A DNA stretch of 64,000 nt from Phytohabitans kaempferiae (GTDB lineage Bacteria > Actinomycetota > Actinomycetes > Mycobacteriales > Micromonosporaceae), in assembly GCF_042433955.1 (NCBI RefSeq), contig NZ_JBHLUH010000021.1, positions 1-64,000 on the forward strand, written 5' to 3'. Below are positions 47,620 to 56,000 of this stretch, piece after piece. The notes beneath the pieces are model-generated. The model had not been told where the DNA came from. It did not search any database and saw only the letters and a list, made by a program, of their open reading frames with translations. The translations under genes were made by a program, and so were the position numbers. Every line of letters starts with the position of its first letter. The stretch's first letter is position 1.

Positions 47620-48726
47620 ATGGGTGACATGCAGTTCGGGATCTTCTCCGTCGGCGACGTCACGCCGGACCCGACCGACGGCACCGTGCCGACGGAGCAC
47701 GAGCGGATCAAGGCGATGGTGACGATCGCGCTGAAGGCCGAGGAGGTGGGCCTGGATGTCTTCGCGAGCGGTGAGCACCACAACCCGCCCTTCGTGCCCT
47801 CCTCGCCCACCACGATGCTCGGCTACATCGCCGCGCGCACCAAGCGGCTGATCCTCTCCACGTCGACCACGCTCATCACCACCAACGACCCGGTGAAGAT
47901 CGCCGAGGACTACGCGATGCTCCAGCACCTCGCGGACGGTCGCGTCGATCTCATGATGGGGCGCGGCAACACCGGCCCGGTGTACCCGTGGTTTGGCAAG
48001 GACATCCGTGACGGCATCGCGCTCGCGGTCGAAAACTACGCGCTGCTGCACCGGCTGTGGCGCGAGGACGTCGTCGACTGGGAGGGCAAGTTTCGCACGC
48101 CGCTCCAGTCGTTCACCGCGGCGCCGCGCCCGCTCGACGGGATCCCGCCGTTCGTGTGGCACGGCTCGATCCGCAGCCCGCAGATCGCGGAGCAGGCGGC
48201 CTACTACGGCGACGGCTTCTTCCACAACAACATCTTCTGGCCGGTGGAGCACACCAAGCGCATGATCGAGCTGTACCGCCGGCGCTTCGAGCACTACGGC
48301 CACGGCGCCGCCGACCAGGCGATCGTCGGGCTCGGCGGCCAGGTGTTCATGCGGCGCAACTCGCAGGACGCGGTCCGCGAGTTCCGGCCGTACTTCGACA
48401 ACGCCCCCGTGTACGGGCACGGCCCGTCGCTGGAGGAGTTCACCGAGCAGACGCCGCTGACCGTGGGCAGCCCGCAGCAGGTGATCGACCGGACGATGAC
48501 GTTCCGCGAGCACTTCGGCGACTACCAGCGGCAGCTCTTCCTGATGGACCACGCGGGCCTGCCGCTCAAGACCGTGCTGGAGCAGATCGACATGCTGGGC
48601 GAGGAGGTCGTACCGGTGCTGCGGCGGGAGATGGACGCGCTCCGCCCCGCGCACGTGCCGGAGGCGCCGACCCACGCTTCGCTGCGCGCCGCCGCCGCGG
48701 CCGTCATCGAGGCGGTGGACCGGTGA
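47620..48726 (+). CDS. LLM-class flavin-dependent monooxygenase
   Basis: 368 residues from the ATG at 47620; an ATG at 47629 is equally plausible. The bacterial-luciferase-like TIM barrel starts MQFGIFSVGDVTPDPTDGTV and has the usual VFASGEHHNPPFVPSSPTTM and DGRVDLMMGRGN. Members use reduced FMN and oxygen. The neighbouring FMN reductase overlaps by four bases (GTGA) and supplies FMNH2, so the two form a two-component oxygenase. Substrate unknown. Confidence 0.9.
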   Translation: MGDMQFGIFSVGDVTPDPTDGTVPTEHERIKAMVTIALKAEEVGLDVFASGEHHNPPFVPSSPTTMLGYIAARTKRLILSTSTTLITTNDPVKIAEDYAMLQHLADGRVDLMMGRGNTGPVYPWFGKDIRDGIALAVENYALLHRLWREDVVDWEGKFRTPLQSFTAAPRPLDGIPPFVWHGSIRSPQIAEQAAYYGDGFFHNNIFWPVEHTKRMIELYRRRFEHYGHGAADQAIVGLGGQVFMRRNSQDAVREFRPYFDNAPVYGHGPSLEEFTEQTPLTVGSPQQVIDRTMTFREHFGDYQRQLFLMDHAGLPLKTVLEQIDMLGEEVVPVLRREMDALRPAHVPEAPTHASLRAAAAAVIEAVDR

Positions 48727-49325
48727 GCCGGCGTTCCCTGGTGGTGGTCTCGGCCGGCCTGAGCCAGCCCTCCTCCACTCGGCTCCTCGCCGACCAGCTG
48801 GCGGCGGCGACCCGCCGCCGGCTGGACGCCGGCGCGGAGACGGTCGAGCTGCGCGACCGCGCGCACGACCTGACCAACCAGATGCTGACCGGCTTCCCGT
48901 CGCCCGAGCTCGAGCGGGTACACGAGGCGGTCGCCCGCGCCGACGGCCTGATCGCGGTCACGCCCGTCTTCAACGCGTCGTACAGCGGGCTGTTCAAGTC
49001 CTTTGTGGACGTACTGCCGGAGGGCGCGCTGGTCGACAAGCCGGTGCTGATCGCCGCGACGGGCGGTACGGCACGGCACTCGCTGGCGCTGGAGTACGCG
49101 ATGCGCCCGCTCTTTTCCCACCTGCGCGCGGTGGTGGTGCCCACGTCGGTCTTCGCCGCTCCGGAAGACTGGGGCGGCGCCACGGCGCAGGGCCCGCTGG
49201 CGGCGCGGATCGAGCGGGCGGCGGCCGAGTTCGCGGTCGAGATCGAGCGCCGGGAGCCGCCGGTCGTCGTCGACCCGTTCGACGAGCCGACCCCGTTTTC
49301 GGAGCTGCTCGGCGGGTCACCTTAG
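48723..49325 (+). CDS. NADPH-dependent FMN reductase
   Basis: 200 residues. Flavodoxin-like fold with VVVSAGLSQPSSTRLLADQL (phosphate loop), FNASYSGLFKSFVDVLPEGAL (flavin ring contact) and AATGGTARHSLALEYAMRPL. This is the CE1759/MsuE-type reductase commonly paired with LLM monooxygenases. It overlaps the upstream gene, indicating coupled expression. Confidence 0.9.
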   Translation: MSRRSLVVVSAGLSQPSSTRLLADQLAAATRRRLDAGAETVELRDRAHDLTNQMLTGFPSPELERVHEAVARADGLIAVTPVFNASYSGLFKSFVDVLPEGALVDKPVLIAATGGTARHSLALEYAMRPLFSHLRAVVVPTSVFAAPEDWGGATAQGPLAARIERAAAEFAVEIERREPPVVVDPFDEPTPFSELLGGSP

Positions 49326-49355
49326 AGCCGGTCCCGCCACGCCGCGAGGGCTGCC

Positions 49356-50348
49356 TCAGGGCTTGGCGGCGAAGGCGGCGTCGGTCTCGGCTCGCAGGGC
49401 CGTGACCAGGTCGGCGGCGGGCAGGGCGCGGGCGTGCGCGGCGCCCTGGCCGGCGAGCATGGGCGGCTCCGGGCTCAGCGCGCGCGGCAGCGGATAGTCG
49501 GGCGGCGCCACGCCGGCGGCCTCCAGCCGGTCGACGAGCGGCGTGCGGACCGCGCGCGCGTGGCGGCCGGTGAGGACGTCGGTGATCGTGGTCTCGCCGG
49601 TCAGCGACCGCCGGTGCGCCTCGGACGCGCCGGACTCGGGGCAGCGCAGGAAGGCCGTGCCGAGCTGCACCGCCTGTGCGCCCAGCGCCAGCGCCGCCGC
49701 GACGCCCCGGCCGTCCATGATGCCGCCGGACGCGATGACCGGCACCGATACGGCGTCGACCACCTGCGGCACCAGCGCGAGCGTCCCGACCAGCGAGCGC
49801 TCCACCCGCACCAGGAACGTGCCGCGGTGGCCGCCCGCCTCGTAGCCCTGCGCGACGATCGCGCCCACGCCGGCCCGCTCCAGCGCCACCGCCTCGGCGA
49901 CGGTCGTGGCGGTGCCGATCGTGACGGCGCCGACGCGGTCGAGCTGGGCGCGGTCCGGGATCCCGAAGGTGAAGCTGAACACCGGCACGCCCTCCGCCAC
50001 CACCACGTCGAGTTGGTCGGCGAAGTCGGGCGCGGGCGGGAAGTGCGCGGGCGGTGCCACTCCGGTCAGCGCCGCCCACTCGGCCACACGGTCGGTGGAG
50101 GGGCGGGGGAGCGGCGCGAAGAGGTTGACCGCGAAGGGTGCACGCCGGCCGGCCACCGCGCGGAACTCCGCGATCGCGGCTCGGATCCGGTCTGGCGGGA
50201 GCATGGCGCCGGCGATCGAGCCCAATCCGCCCGCGCCGGCGACGGCGGCCGCCAGGCGGGGCGTGGAGATGCCGCCGGCCATGGGCGCCTGGATGATCGG
50301 CATTCGCAGCCCGAGCCGCCGGGCCAGGGGCGTGTCCAGCCATGACAT
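49356..50348 (-). CDS. Nitronate monooxygenase
   Basis: 330 residues. FMN-binding TIM barrel with MPIIQAPMAGGISTPRLAAA at the N-terminus, PVFSFTFG, AQGYEAGGHRGTF (the active-site His) and VIASGGIMDGRGVAAALALG. It is the class I-like type (NMO), which oxidises nitronates such as propionate-3-nitronate. It lies 30 bp from the convergent FMN reductase gene. Confidence 0.92.
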   Translation of the reverse strand: MSWLDTPLARRLGLRMPIIQAPMAGGISTPRLAAAVAGAGGLGSIAGAMLPPDRIRAAIAEFRAVAGRRAPFAVNLFAPLPRPSTDRVAEWAALTGVAPPAHFPPAPDFADQLDVVVAEGVPVFSFTFGIPDRAQLDRVGAVTIGTATTVAEAVALERAGVGAIVAQGYEAGGHRGTFLVRVERSLVGTLALVPQVVDAVSVPVIASGGIMDGRGVAAALALGAQAVQLGTAFLRCPESGASEAHRRSLTGETTITDVLTGRHARAVRTPLVDRLEAAGVAPPDYPLPRALSPEPPMLAGQGAAHARALPAADLVTALRAETDAAFAAKP

Positions 50349-50465
50349 CGCATCCGCCTCCTTCGCGTGCCGCCGCCAAGCGTCCCACGATTCGTGAACG
50401 TGAAATCGCGGCCCGCGTTACCGCTGCCGCTACCGCGCCCGGTCGGCCGACGGCGCGCAGGCCGG

Positions 50466-51221
50466 CTACTCGACCGGCTCGCCGTCGACGTACACGGTGA
50501 CGCCGGGCTTGCCGGTCCAGAAGGAGAGCAGGCCGGCGATCTTGGCGCTCTCCGGCAGCGGCGTCCGGTAGGTCCACACCACGTCGTCGCGGATCGTGTC
50601 GCCGGCGCTGACCGACCAGTACTCGGCCTTGCCCTTGTACGGGCAGTGCGAGACCGTGCTGGTGCGCCGCAGCAGGTCGAGGCGCACGTCGGTCATCGGC
50701 AGGTAGTAGCGGGGCGGCAGCCCGGTCTCGAAGAGCACGTGCGGCCTGGTCGACTCGGCGACCGTCACACCGTCGACCTCGACGCGCACGTGGCGGGAGC
50801 TGGCGAGCACGTCGACGCGTGTGTACGGGCTGCGGACGTGCACGTACACCGGCTCGTCCTCCTCCAGCCACTCGTCCATCGCGTCCCACTCGAAGCGCAC
50901 CAGCCCGCGCAGCTCCTCGATCGGCGACTCGGCGTGGCGGAGCGCGGCGTCGATGGCCTCGCGGTCGCCCACGCGCACGGTGTACAGCCCGCCGTCGCCC
51001 CGGCTCGGCGAGTGCCTGGCGCGGCCGGTCGGCTCGAGCACGCCCGGCGCCACGTCTTCCAGCGGCAGGTAGTAGGTGGGGTAGTGGGGACTCTCCCAGA
51101 CGTACATCGGCTTGGTCGTATCGGCGATCACCTGGCCGTTGAAGACCACGCGGACCCGCTTGGCGCCCCGCTCCAGCCGTATCCGCCCGCGCGCGGCGGC
51201 GGAGGCCGTAGAAGTCGTCAT
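50466..51221 (-). CDS. Tandem DUF427 protein
   Basis: 251 residues made of two DUF427 domains. The first has RVVFNGQVIADTTKPMYVWE and YYLPLEDV; the second has VRVEVDGVTVAESTRPHVLF, YYLPMTDV and CPYKGKAEYWSV. DUF427 proteins are small beta-barrels of unknown function. The repeat pattern is clear, with no linked gene that explains it. ATG at 51221. Confidence 0.87.
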   Translation of the reverse strand: MTTSTASAAARGRIRLERGAKRVRVVFNGQVIADTTKPMYVWESPHYPTYYLPLEDVAPGVLEPTGRARHSPSRGDGGLYTVRVGDREAIDAALRHAESPIEELRGLVRFEWDAMDEWLEEDEPVYVHVRSPYTRVDVLASSRHVRVEVDGVTVAESTRPHVLFETGLPPRYYLPMTDVRLDLLRRTSTVSHCPYKGKAEYWSVSAGDTIRDDVVWTYRTPLPESAKIAGLLSFWTGKPGVTVYVDGEPVE

Positions 51222-51273
51222 GCAGACAACCAACTCACCCGACCGAGATCCAATTCCGGATATGGTGCACGCC

Positions 51274-51717
51274 GTGAGCAACCTCCTGAAGAGCGTCGCC
51301 GCCAAGCTGCGGCGGCGCCCGCGGCGACCGCCCGCCGTCTCCTCACCCTCGGCCCGCACGCTGGTGTACGCGCCGCAGCTCGACGGCGACGCCGACCCGG
51401 GCGAGATCGTGTGGACCTGGGTCGCGTACGAGGACGACCCCAGCCGGGGCAAGGACCGCCCGGTGCTGGTGGTGGGGCGAGACCGGCGCACGCTGCTGGG
51501 GCTGATGCTCTCCAGCAACGGCGACCGCCACGGGCAGCGCCACTGGTACGCGCTCGGCCCCGGCGCCTGGGACCGCGAAAACCGCCCCAGCTGGGTGCGG
51601 CTCGACCGCGTGCTGGAGGTCGACGAGGACGGCATCCGCCGCGAGGGGGCGGTGCTCGACCGGGTCCGCTTCGAGGCGATCGCCCAGGAGTTGCGTACCG
51701 GGTACGGCTGGGCCTGA
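51274..51717 (+). CDS. PemK/MazF-like protein without visible antitoxin
   Basis: 147 residues from the GTG at 51274, 7 bases after TATGGT (leaderless). The PemK/MazF barrel has GEIVWTWVAYEDDPSRGKDRPVLVV (positions about 46-70), then GLMLSSNGD and SWVRLDRVLEVDEDGI. The basic N-terminal 30 residues are not part of the fold. No antitoxin gene lies next to it, so it may be an orphan nuclease or a non-toxic relative; catalytic residues cannot be confirmed by eye. Confidence 0.75.
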   Translation: MSNLLKSVAAKLRRRPRRPPAVSSPSARTLVYAPQLDGDADPGEIVWTWVAYEDDPSRGKDRPVLVVGRDRRTLLGLMLSSNGDRHGQRHWYALGPGAWDRENRPSWVRLDRVLEVDEDGIRREGAVLDRVRFEAIAQELRTGYGWA

Positions 51718-51727
51718 CGCCGCCGGC

Positions 51728-52882
51728 TCAGGGCGTGTCCCGGCGCCCGCCCGTGGTGTCGGACGGGTCGGCGACGATGCCGGCGAAGAGCGGTACGCCG
51801 GTCGGCGGGTGCACGATCGCGAAGGCGAACGGCACGTCGGCGCGGACCACCGTGGTGGGCGGCGGGCGCATCGAGGTGAGCATCATCAGCCCGGTCGCGG
51901 CGGCCGCCTCGGTGCCCCACTCGTCGACCGTGACGGTGGCCCGCTGCACCGCGCCGTCGACGTGCAGGCCGGGGTGGATGCCGCCGAAGTCCGCCCCCGG
52001 AGCGAAGGATCGGCGCAGGCCGAGTGCCGCCAGTATCCGTACCAGATCGATGTGCGAGCCGTAATCGAAACGGGGCATGGCCAGGTCGACGTAGGCCGAC
52101 CCGAGTGACCGTGTGACGGCGGCGAGCACGTCGGGCGCGACCAGCGCGTCCGGCGTCTGGTCGCCCGTCGGCACGATCACGCGCATGGCCAGGTCGGCGC
52201 CCTTGTAGGGCAGCTCGACCGCCTGCCAGTCGGCGCCGGCGGCGTAGGGGAGGTCGGCGCTGAGGTGCATCATGGGCACGCGCACCGGCCCGCCCGGCCG
52301 CGCGAACGGCTCGTCGGTCGTGCCCCGCTCGGCGAAGGGGTGCCGCCACTCCGCCTTGAGGTAGATCGCGTTGGCGAGTACGAGGCGGGTGGCGGGCGAG
52401 AGCGCGTCGAACAGTCGCGGGATGCGCTCGGCGGTCTGCTCGCGGACCCACGCGTTGACGATCTCGGCGCCGTCGCGCGCGAAGTCGACCGGGTGCACGC
52501 CCGCGCCGTAGTGGCTGGCCAGCACCGCCAGGAACGCCTCGCCCACCGGCAGCCCCTGCTGCGTGAAGAGCCCGTTGGCGATGTGCACGCGGTCGGTGGC
52601 GGTGGCGCGGGCGATCGCGTTGAACGCCGCGTGCGGGCCACCCTCCGGGAAGCCGAAGACCCGGTCGATCTCCGCGGCCGTCTCACCGCCCGCGCCCGCC
52701 CGGACCATAGCGAATGTGTATGCGACGGAGAGGGGCGAGCAGAGCCAGTTGGTGGTCGTGGCCCGCGCCGCCAGCTCGTGGCCGAGGCGGGCGGTGCCGG
52801 TGGCCACGTCGGCGACGGGCGCGTCGCCGGGCGGTGTGGCCCGCTCGACGCCTTCGGCCGTGAGGGTCGGGACGGCTGCCAT
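51728..52882 (-). CDS. Serpin-family protein
   Basis: 384 residues from the ATG at 52882, 7 bases after TAGGCT. The serpin core shows NWLCSPLSVAYTFAMVRAGAGG, LVLANAIYLKAEWRHPF and VPMMHLSADLPYAAG. The hinge of the reactive-centre loop is WGTEAAAATGLMML, with small residues as in inhibitory serpins. The C-terminus PFAFAIVHPPTGVPLFAGIV fits. No signal peptide is obvious, so it may act inside the cell. Bacterial serpins are uncommon; the target protease is unknown. Confidence 0.9.
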   Translation of the reverse strand: MAAVPTLTAEGVERATPPGDAPVADVATGTARLGHELAARATTTNWLCSPLSVAYTFAMVRAGAGGETAAEIDRVFGFPEGGPHAAFNAIARATATDRVHIANGLFTQQGLPVGEAFLAVLASHYGAGVHPVDFARDGAEIVNAWVREQTAERIPRLFDALSPATRLVLANAIYLKAEWRHPFAERGTTDEPFARPGGPVRVPMMHLSADLPYAAGADWQAVELPYKGADLAMRVIVPTGDQTPDALVAPDVLAAVTRSLGSAYVDLAMPRFDYGSHIDLVRILAALGLRRSFAPGADFGGIHPGLHVDGAVQRATVTVDEWGTEAAAATGLMMLTSMRPPPTTVVRADVPFAFAIVHPPTGVPLFAGIVADPSDTTGGRRDTP

Positions 52883-52898
52883 AGTGAACAGCCTATGC

Positions 52899-52939
52899 AA
52901 AAAGGCCGCGGCTGGGGTTGGTCAACCCCAGCCGCGGCC
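52899..52939 (-). terminator. Strong rho-independent terminator of the C39 peptidase gene
   Basis: A perfect 17-bp stem (52904-52920 with 52923-52939) is followed, on the minus strand, by five T residues (52899-52903). It ends the 52961-53752 transcript and overlaps the -10 region of the serpin promoter. Confidence 0.9.
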
Positions 52940-52960
52940 TCGTCGTGCCTACCTGGAACG

Positions 52961-53752
52961 TCAGGCGCTGTAGCCGCGCTCGGCGATCCAGTTGGCGAGC
53001 GAGATGGTGCTCATCCAGTAGGTGCCACCGTTCGACGGGTCGAACGGGTCCGCGATCCGCACGTAACGGCCCTCGTCGCTGTAGCCCACGACGGTCAGGT
53101 AGTGGCCACCCTCGTACGAGTGGGCCTTGCCGTCGACGTCGGTCGTGGTGCCCTTGATGTTCGCCACGACGGGGTAGCCGTGGCTCAGGGCGCGCACGAC
53201 GTCAGCCTGGAGCTGGTCCATCTCCTTGGGCGTCGCGGCCGAGCCGGGGATCGACTTGGTGGTGTAGAAGTCCTTGCCGTTCACCTGGTTCAGCACACGC
53301 GTGGTCTCGTGCGCCGAGTCGGTGCCGTTCTCGGTCGTGCCCAGGCTCTTGGCCAGGTCGGTCTGGCTCGGCGTGTGACCCTGCGCGGAGAGCGCGATGC
53401 GGGTCGCGGCCGGGGCGCAGAAGTAGTACGTGCTCTGCTCCTGGTAGCCGAAGTCGACCTGGGCCGCCTTGGGCGCGTCCTTCTTGGCGTCGTCCTTCTT
53501 GGCGTCCTTGACGTCATGCTTCTTGACGTCGTCCTTGTTGGTGCTCTGCTTGGTGTCCGCCGGCTTGTCGGCGCCCACGTCCGCGACGACCGTCGCGGTG
53601 GGCGCGGGCGGCGCCGGGTCGTTCATCGCCTGGATCGCGTGCGGACCGCCGACCATACCGGCGGTGAGTGCCAACCCAGCGGCGAACATGGCAGGCCGGT
53701 GGAGCCGGTTCCTGTCAATGGACGTGAGCCATCGATCGAGGACGTGCTTCAT
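52961..53752 (-). CDS. Secreted C39-family cysteine peptidase
   Basis: 263 residues. A hydrophobic signal segment (about 19-43) precedes a Lys/Asp-rich linker (about 65-95) and a papain-like C39 domain: the nucleophile Cys is in YYFCAPAATRIAL, His in YEGGHYLTVVGYSD and Asp in RIADPFDPS. It lacks a fused transporter, so it is a stand-alone secreted C39_2 enzyme with an unknown substrate. A 425-bp untranslated stretch lies upstream. Confidence 0.87.
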   Translation of the reverse strand: MKHVLDRWLTSIDRNRLHRPAMFAAGLALTAGMVGGPHAIQAMNDPAPPAPTATVVADVGADKPADTKQSTNKDDVKKHDVKDAKKDDAKKDAPKAAQVDFGYQEQSTYYFCAPAATRIALSAQGHTPSQTDLAKSLGTTENGTDSAHETTRVLNQVNGKDFYTTKSIPGSAATPKEMDQLQADVVRALSHGYPVVANIKGTTTDVDGKAHSYEGGHYLTVVGYSDEGRYVRIADPFDPSNGGTYWMSTISLANWIAERGYSA

Positions 53753-54177
53753 CAGGGGGAACCCTTTCGTTTGCTGGGGGGATGGGCGGCGCCTCGGTAA
53801 CCCGGGGGGTGAGGGCCGCGCGCGACGCCTCGCAGAGGCTCCGCGCCAGCGGCGCCTCCGGACTGAGGGGCCGCTCCATGCGCACGCGGACCTCGGGGGA
53901 CGAGGACCCACGCGGACGGCGCGCCAGTGCGCCGTGGTCAGGGTTTCTTCGGTGCTTCCCGCTTACGCGGCGGCACGCGCGGTGGGGTCCGGCGTGCCGG
54001 CAGGTTTCAACCGGCGGGCATCCCGATCCATTCCGCCGGGGGGCCGCGCGTGGCGGGGGCCACTCACCGCGTGGTCACCGCCGCCCGCGGGCCGGCCATG
54101 TACAGCGCATGGGCCGGCTGATTTGTTCCGCGGGTCAGCGCGCGGGACAATATCCGGTTTGCCCAGATTTGGGGGGT
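53753..54177 (-). other. 425-bp leader of the C39 gene, unexplained
   Basis: No protein frame is convincing. The minus strand has short GC-rich hairpins and a possible TATTGT -10 near its far end (about 54150), so it may be a long 5' leader. It does not contain the conserved GACAGCT...GCAGGCG end that marks the ydaO riboswitch at 57553-57748. Confidence 0.4.
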
Positions 54178-54453
54178 TCACTGGACGGGGCCGTCCGACT
54201 TTCCGGCGGTCACGTGCCAGAACGCGGCAACGGCCACCACAGCGCCCAGGATGGCGACGAACGGCGGAAGGATCGCGGCCGTGATGGCCAACGCGAACAA
54301 TCCGACGATGGTGGCCCAGAGGACCCGTTTGCCCCCACTCACGTACCACTCCCGTTGTCTTGCGGTAGTGGCCGGCGCAGGGGGCACCAGCGCGCGGGCA
54401 TCCAACCCGCACAGGTAAGAACGAGCGAGTCGCCGCCCGGCATCGGTCAACAC
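54178..54453 (-). CDS. Small two-helix membrane protein
   Basis: 91 residues. A basic N-terminus (MLTDAGRRLARSYLCGLDAR) is followed by two membrane segments (about 45-60 and 62-84), ending KSDGPVQ. The GTG at 54453 lies in frame, but no strong ribosome site is visible. Not recognised. Confidence 0.5.
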   Translation of the reverse strand: MLTDAGRRLARSYLCGLDARALVPPAPATTARQREWYVSGGKRVLWATIVGLFALAITAAILPPFVAILGAVVAVAAFWHVTAGKSDGPVQ

Positions 54454-54567
54454 GCGCCCGGCCAGCCATGTTCCGGGGCCGTGCTGGTGGCCGGTGAGGT
54501 CTGTGTGGCCGGCGGGGTCGATGTGCCTGCCGAGCAGCGGAGCCCCGCCGGATGTGGCCGATGTACG

Positions 54568-55287
54568 CTACGCGGCGGCGGCCTCGGCGGCGCGGGCGCG
54601 GGCGGAGCGGCGCCACTTGGTGACGATGATCGTGGTGGCCACCAGGCCGAGGCCGGCCGGGGCGATGGCGAACCAGTTGATGTCGCCCGGTGAGGCCACG
54701 GCCGCGCCCATCGCGGCATAGCCGAACGCGGACGGGACGGAGGCGAGCACACTGCCGATCAGGAACGGGCGGAGCCGCGCGCCCGTGGTGCCGTATCCGT
54801 AGCTGATCAGGCCGAAACCGCCCACGGGCAGCAGTCGTACGGTCACCACGCCGAGCACGCTCTGCCGCGCGAACCAGCCGTCCAGGCGGGCGAGGCGGCC
54901 GCGGACGCGTTCGGCGACGAAGGCGCGGCCCAGCAGGCGGCCGACCGTGAAGCCGAGCAGGGCGGCGAGCAGCGCGGCGGCCAGGGCGTAGCTGGCGCCG
55001 CCGACCGTGCCGAAGAGCGCGCCCCACGCGAAGGAGACCAGCGTGCGGGGGACCAGGACGACCATCATGACCGCGCCGAGGAGCACGGCGGCCGGCGGTG
55101 CGAGCGGGCCCAGCCGGTCGACCAGGCGGGGCGCGTCGGCGAGGTCGGGCTGGGGGAGCAGGAGCATGCTGAGGCCGCAGAGCGCCAGGATCGCCAGCAG
55201 CAGCGTGAACCGGGCCACCGAGCGCTGCCGCAGCAGGGGGGCGAGCGCCCACACGCGGCCCGCCAGGTGGCGCACCCGCGCGGTCAC
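54568..55287 (-). CDS. TVP38/TMEM64 (VTT-domain) membrane protein
   Basis: 239 residues. The VTT domain has the usual re-entrant loops: PRTLVSFAWGALFGTVGGASYAL and TVRLLPVGGFGLISYGYGTTGARLRPFLIGS. Membrane segments span most of the protein. The start overlaps the upstream gatD stop (GTGA), so it is the last gene of the murT-gatD operon. VTT proteins such as DedA help recycle or export lipid carriers, which would suit a partner of lipid II modification, but this is inference. Confidence 0.87.
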   Translation of the reverse strand: MTARVRHLAGRVWALAPLLRQRSVARFTLLLAILALCGLSMLLLPQPDLADAPRLVDRLGPLAPPAAVLLGAVMMVVLVPRTLVSFAWGALFGTVGGASYALAAALLAALLGFTVGRLLGRAFVAERVRGRLARLDGWFARQSVLGVVTVRLLPVGGFGLISYGYGTTGARLRPFLIGSVLASVPSAFGYAAMGAAVASPGDINWFAIAPAGLGLVATTIIVTKWRRSARARAAEAAAA

Positions 55288-56000
55288 GAGGCCGCCGTCG
55301 CGGCCATGCGCTCCGCGCGGAGGCGGTCGGACCACGTGTCGTCGAGCGGGGGGAGCGAGTCGTAGCCGGTGGCCCACCGCAGCAGCAGGTCGGCGAGGGC
55401 GGGGTTGCGGGAGAGGGCGGGGCCGTGAGAGTACGTGCCGAGCAACTTGCCCCGCCACGCGCCCTCGGTGGCGCCGTCGTTGCCCACGCCGGTGGTGACC
55501 CGGGCCAGCGGGGCGACGCCGGGGCCGAGGTGGGTGCGGCCGCCGTGGTTTTCGAAGCCGGTGAGCGGGGGGAGCCCGAGGCGCGGGTCGATCGGGCCGC
55601 CCAACTCGCCCACCGCACGCGTGGGGCCCCGGTCCGAGCGGAAGTCGAGCAGGTCGAGGCCGGCGTACTGCGTGCCCTTGGCGAAGAACGAGCCGCCGAG
55701 CAACTGGTATCCGGCGCACACCGCGAACACCACCGAGCCCTGCGCCACCGCCCGGTGCAGGCCGCCGTCGGCGAGCAGCCGCTGGGCCGCGAGTGCCTGC
55801 GGGCCGTCTTCGCCACCGCCGATCAGGTAGATGTCGGCGGCGGTGGGCATCGGCTGGTCGGAGCGGACCTCCATGGTCTGCACGGGCAGCCCGCGCAGCG
55901 CGGCCCGGCGGGCGAGGATGAGCAGGTTGCCGCGGTCGCCGTAGGTGGAGAGGAGGTCCGGATATATCCAGACGATGCTGATGGTGCTGTCAGAGGACAC
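55284..56000 (-). CDS. gatD: GatD, glutaminase subunit of lipid II isoglutaminyl synthase
   Basis: 238 residues. Class I glutamine amidotransferase fold: nucleophile Cys in FAVCAGYQLLG (residue about 95) and catalytic His in GTYSHGPALSRNP. The neighbouring murT overlaps by 11 bp, as in known operons. GatD hydrolyses glutamine and passes ammonia to MurT, which amidates the D-Glu of the peptidoglycan stem. GTG start at 56000. Confidence 0.95.
   Translation of the reverse strand: MSSDSTISIVWIYPDLLSTYGDRGNLLILARRAALRGLPVQTMEVRSDQPMPTAADIYLIGGGEDGPQALAAQRLLADGGLHRAVAQGSVVFAVCAGYQLLGGSFFAKGTQYAGLDLLDFRSDRGPTRAVGELGGPIDPRLGLPPLTGFENHGGRTHLGPGVAPLARVTTGVGNDGATEGAWRGKLLGTYSHGPALSRNPALADLLLRWATGYDSLPPLDDTWSDRLRAERMAATAAS

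Noticed and set aside
53753..54177. A second ydaO riboswitch before the C39 peptidase
   Set aside because: The conserved GACAGCT...GCAGGCG end and a closing P1 pair are absent; a partial CTGCGAGGCG match is not enough.
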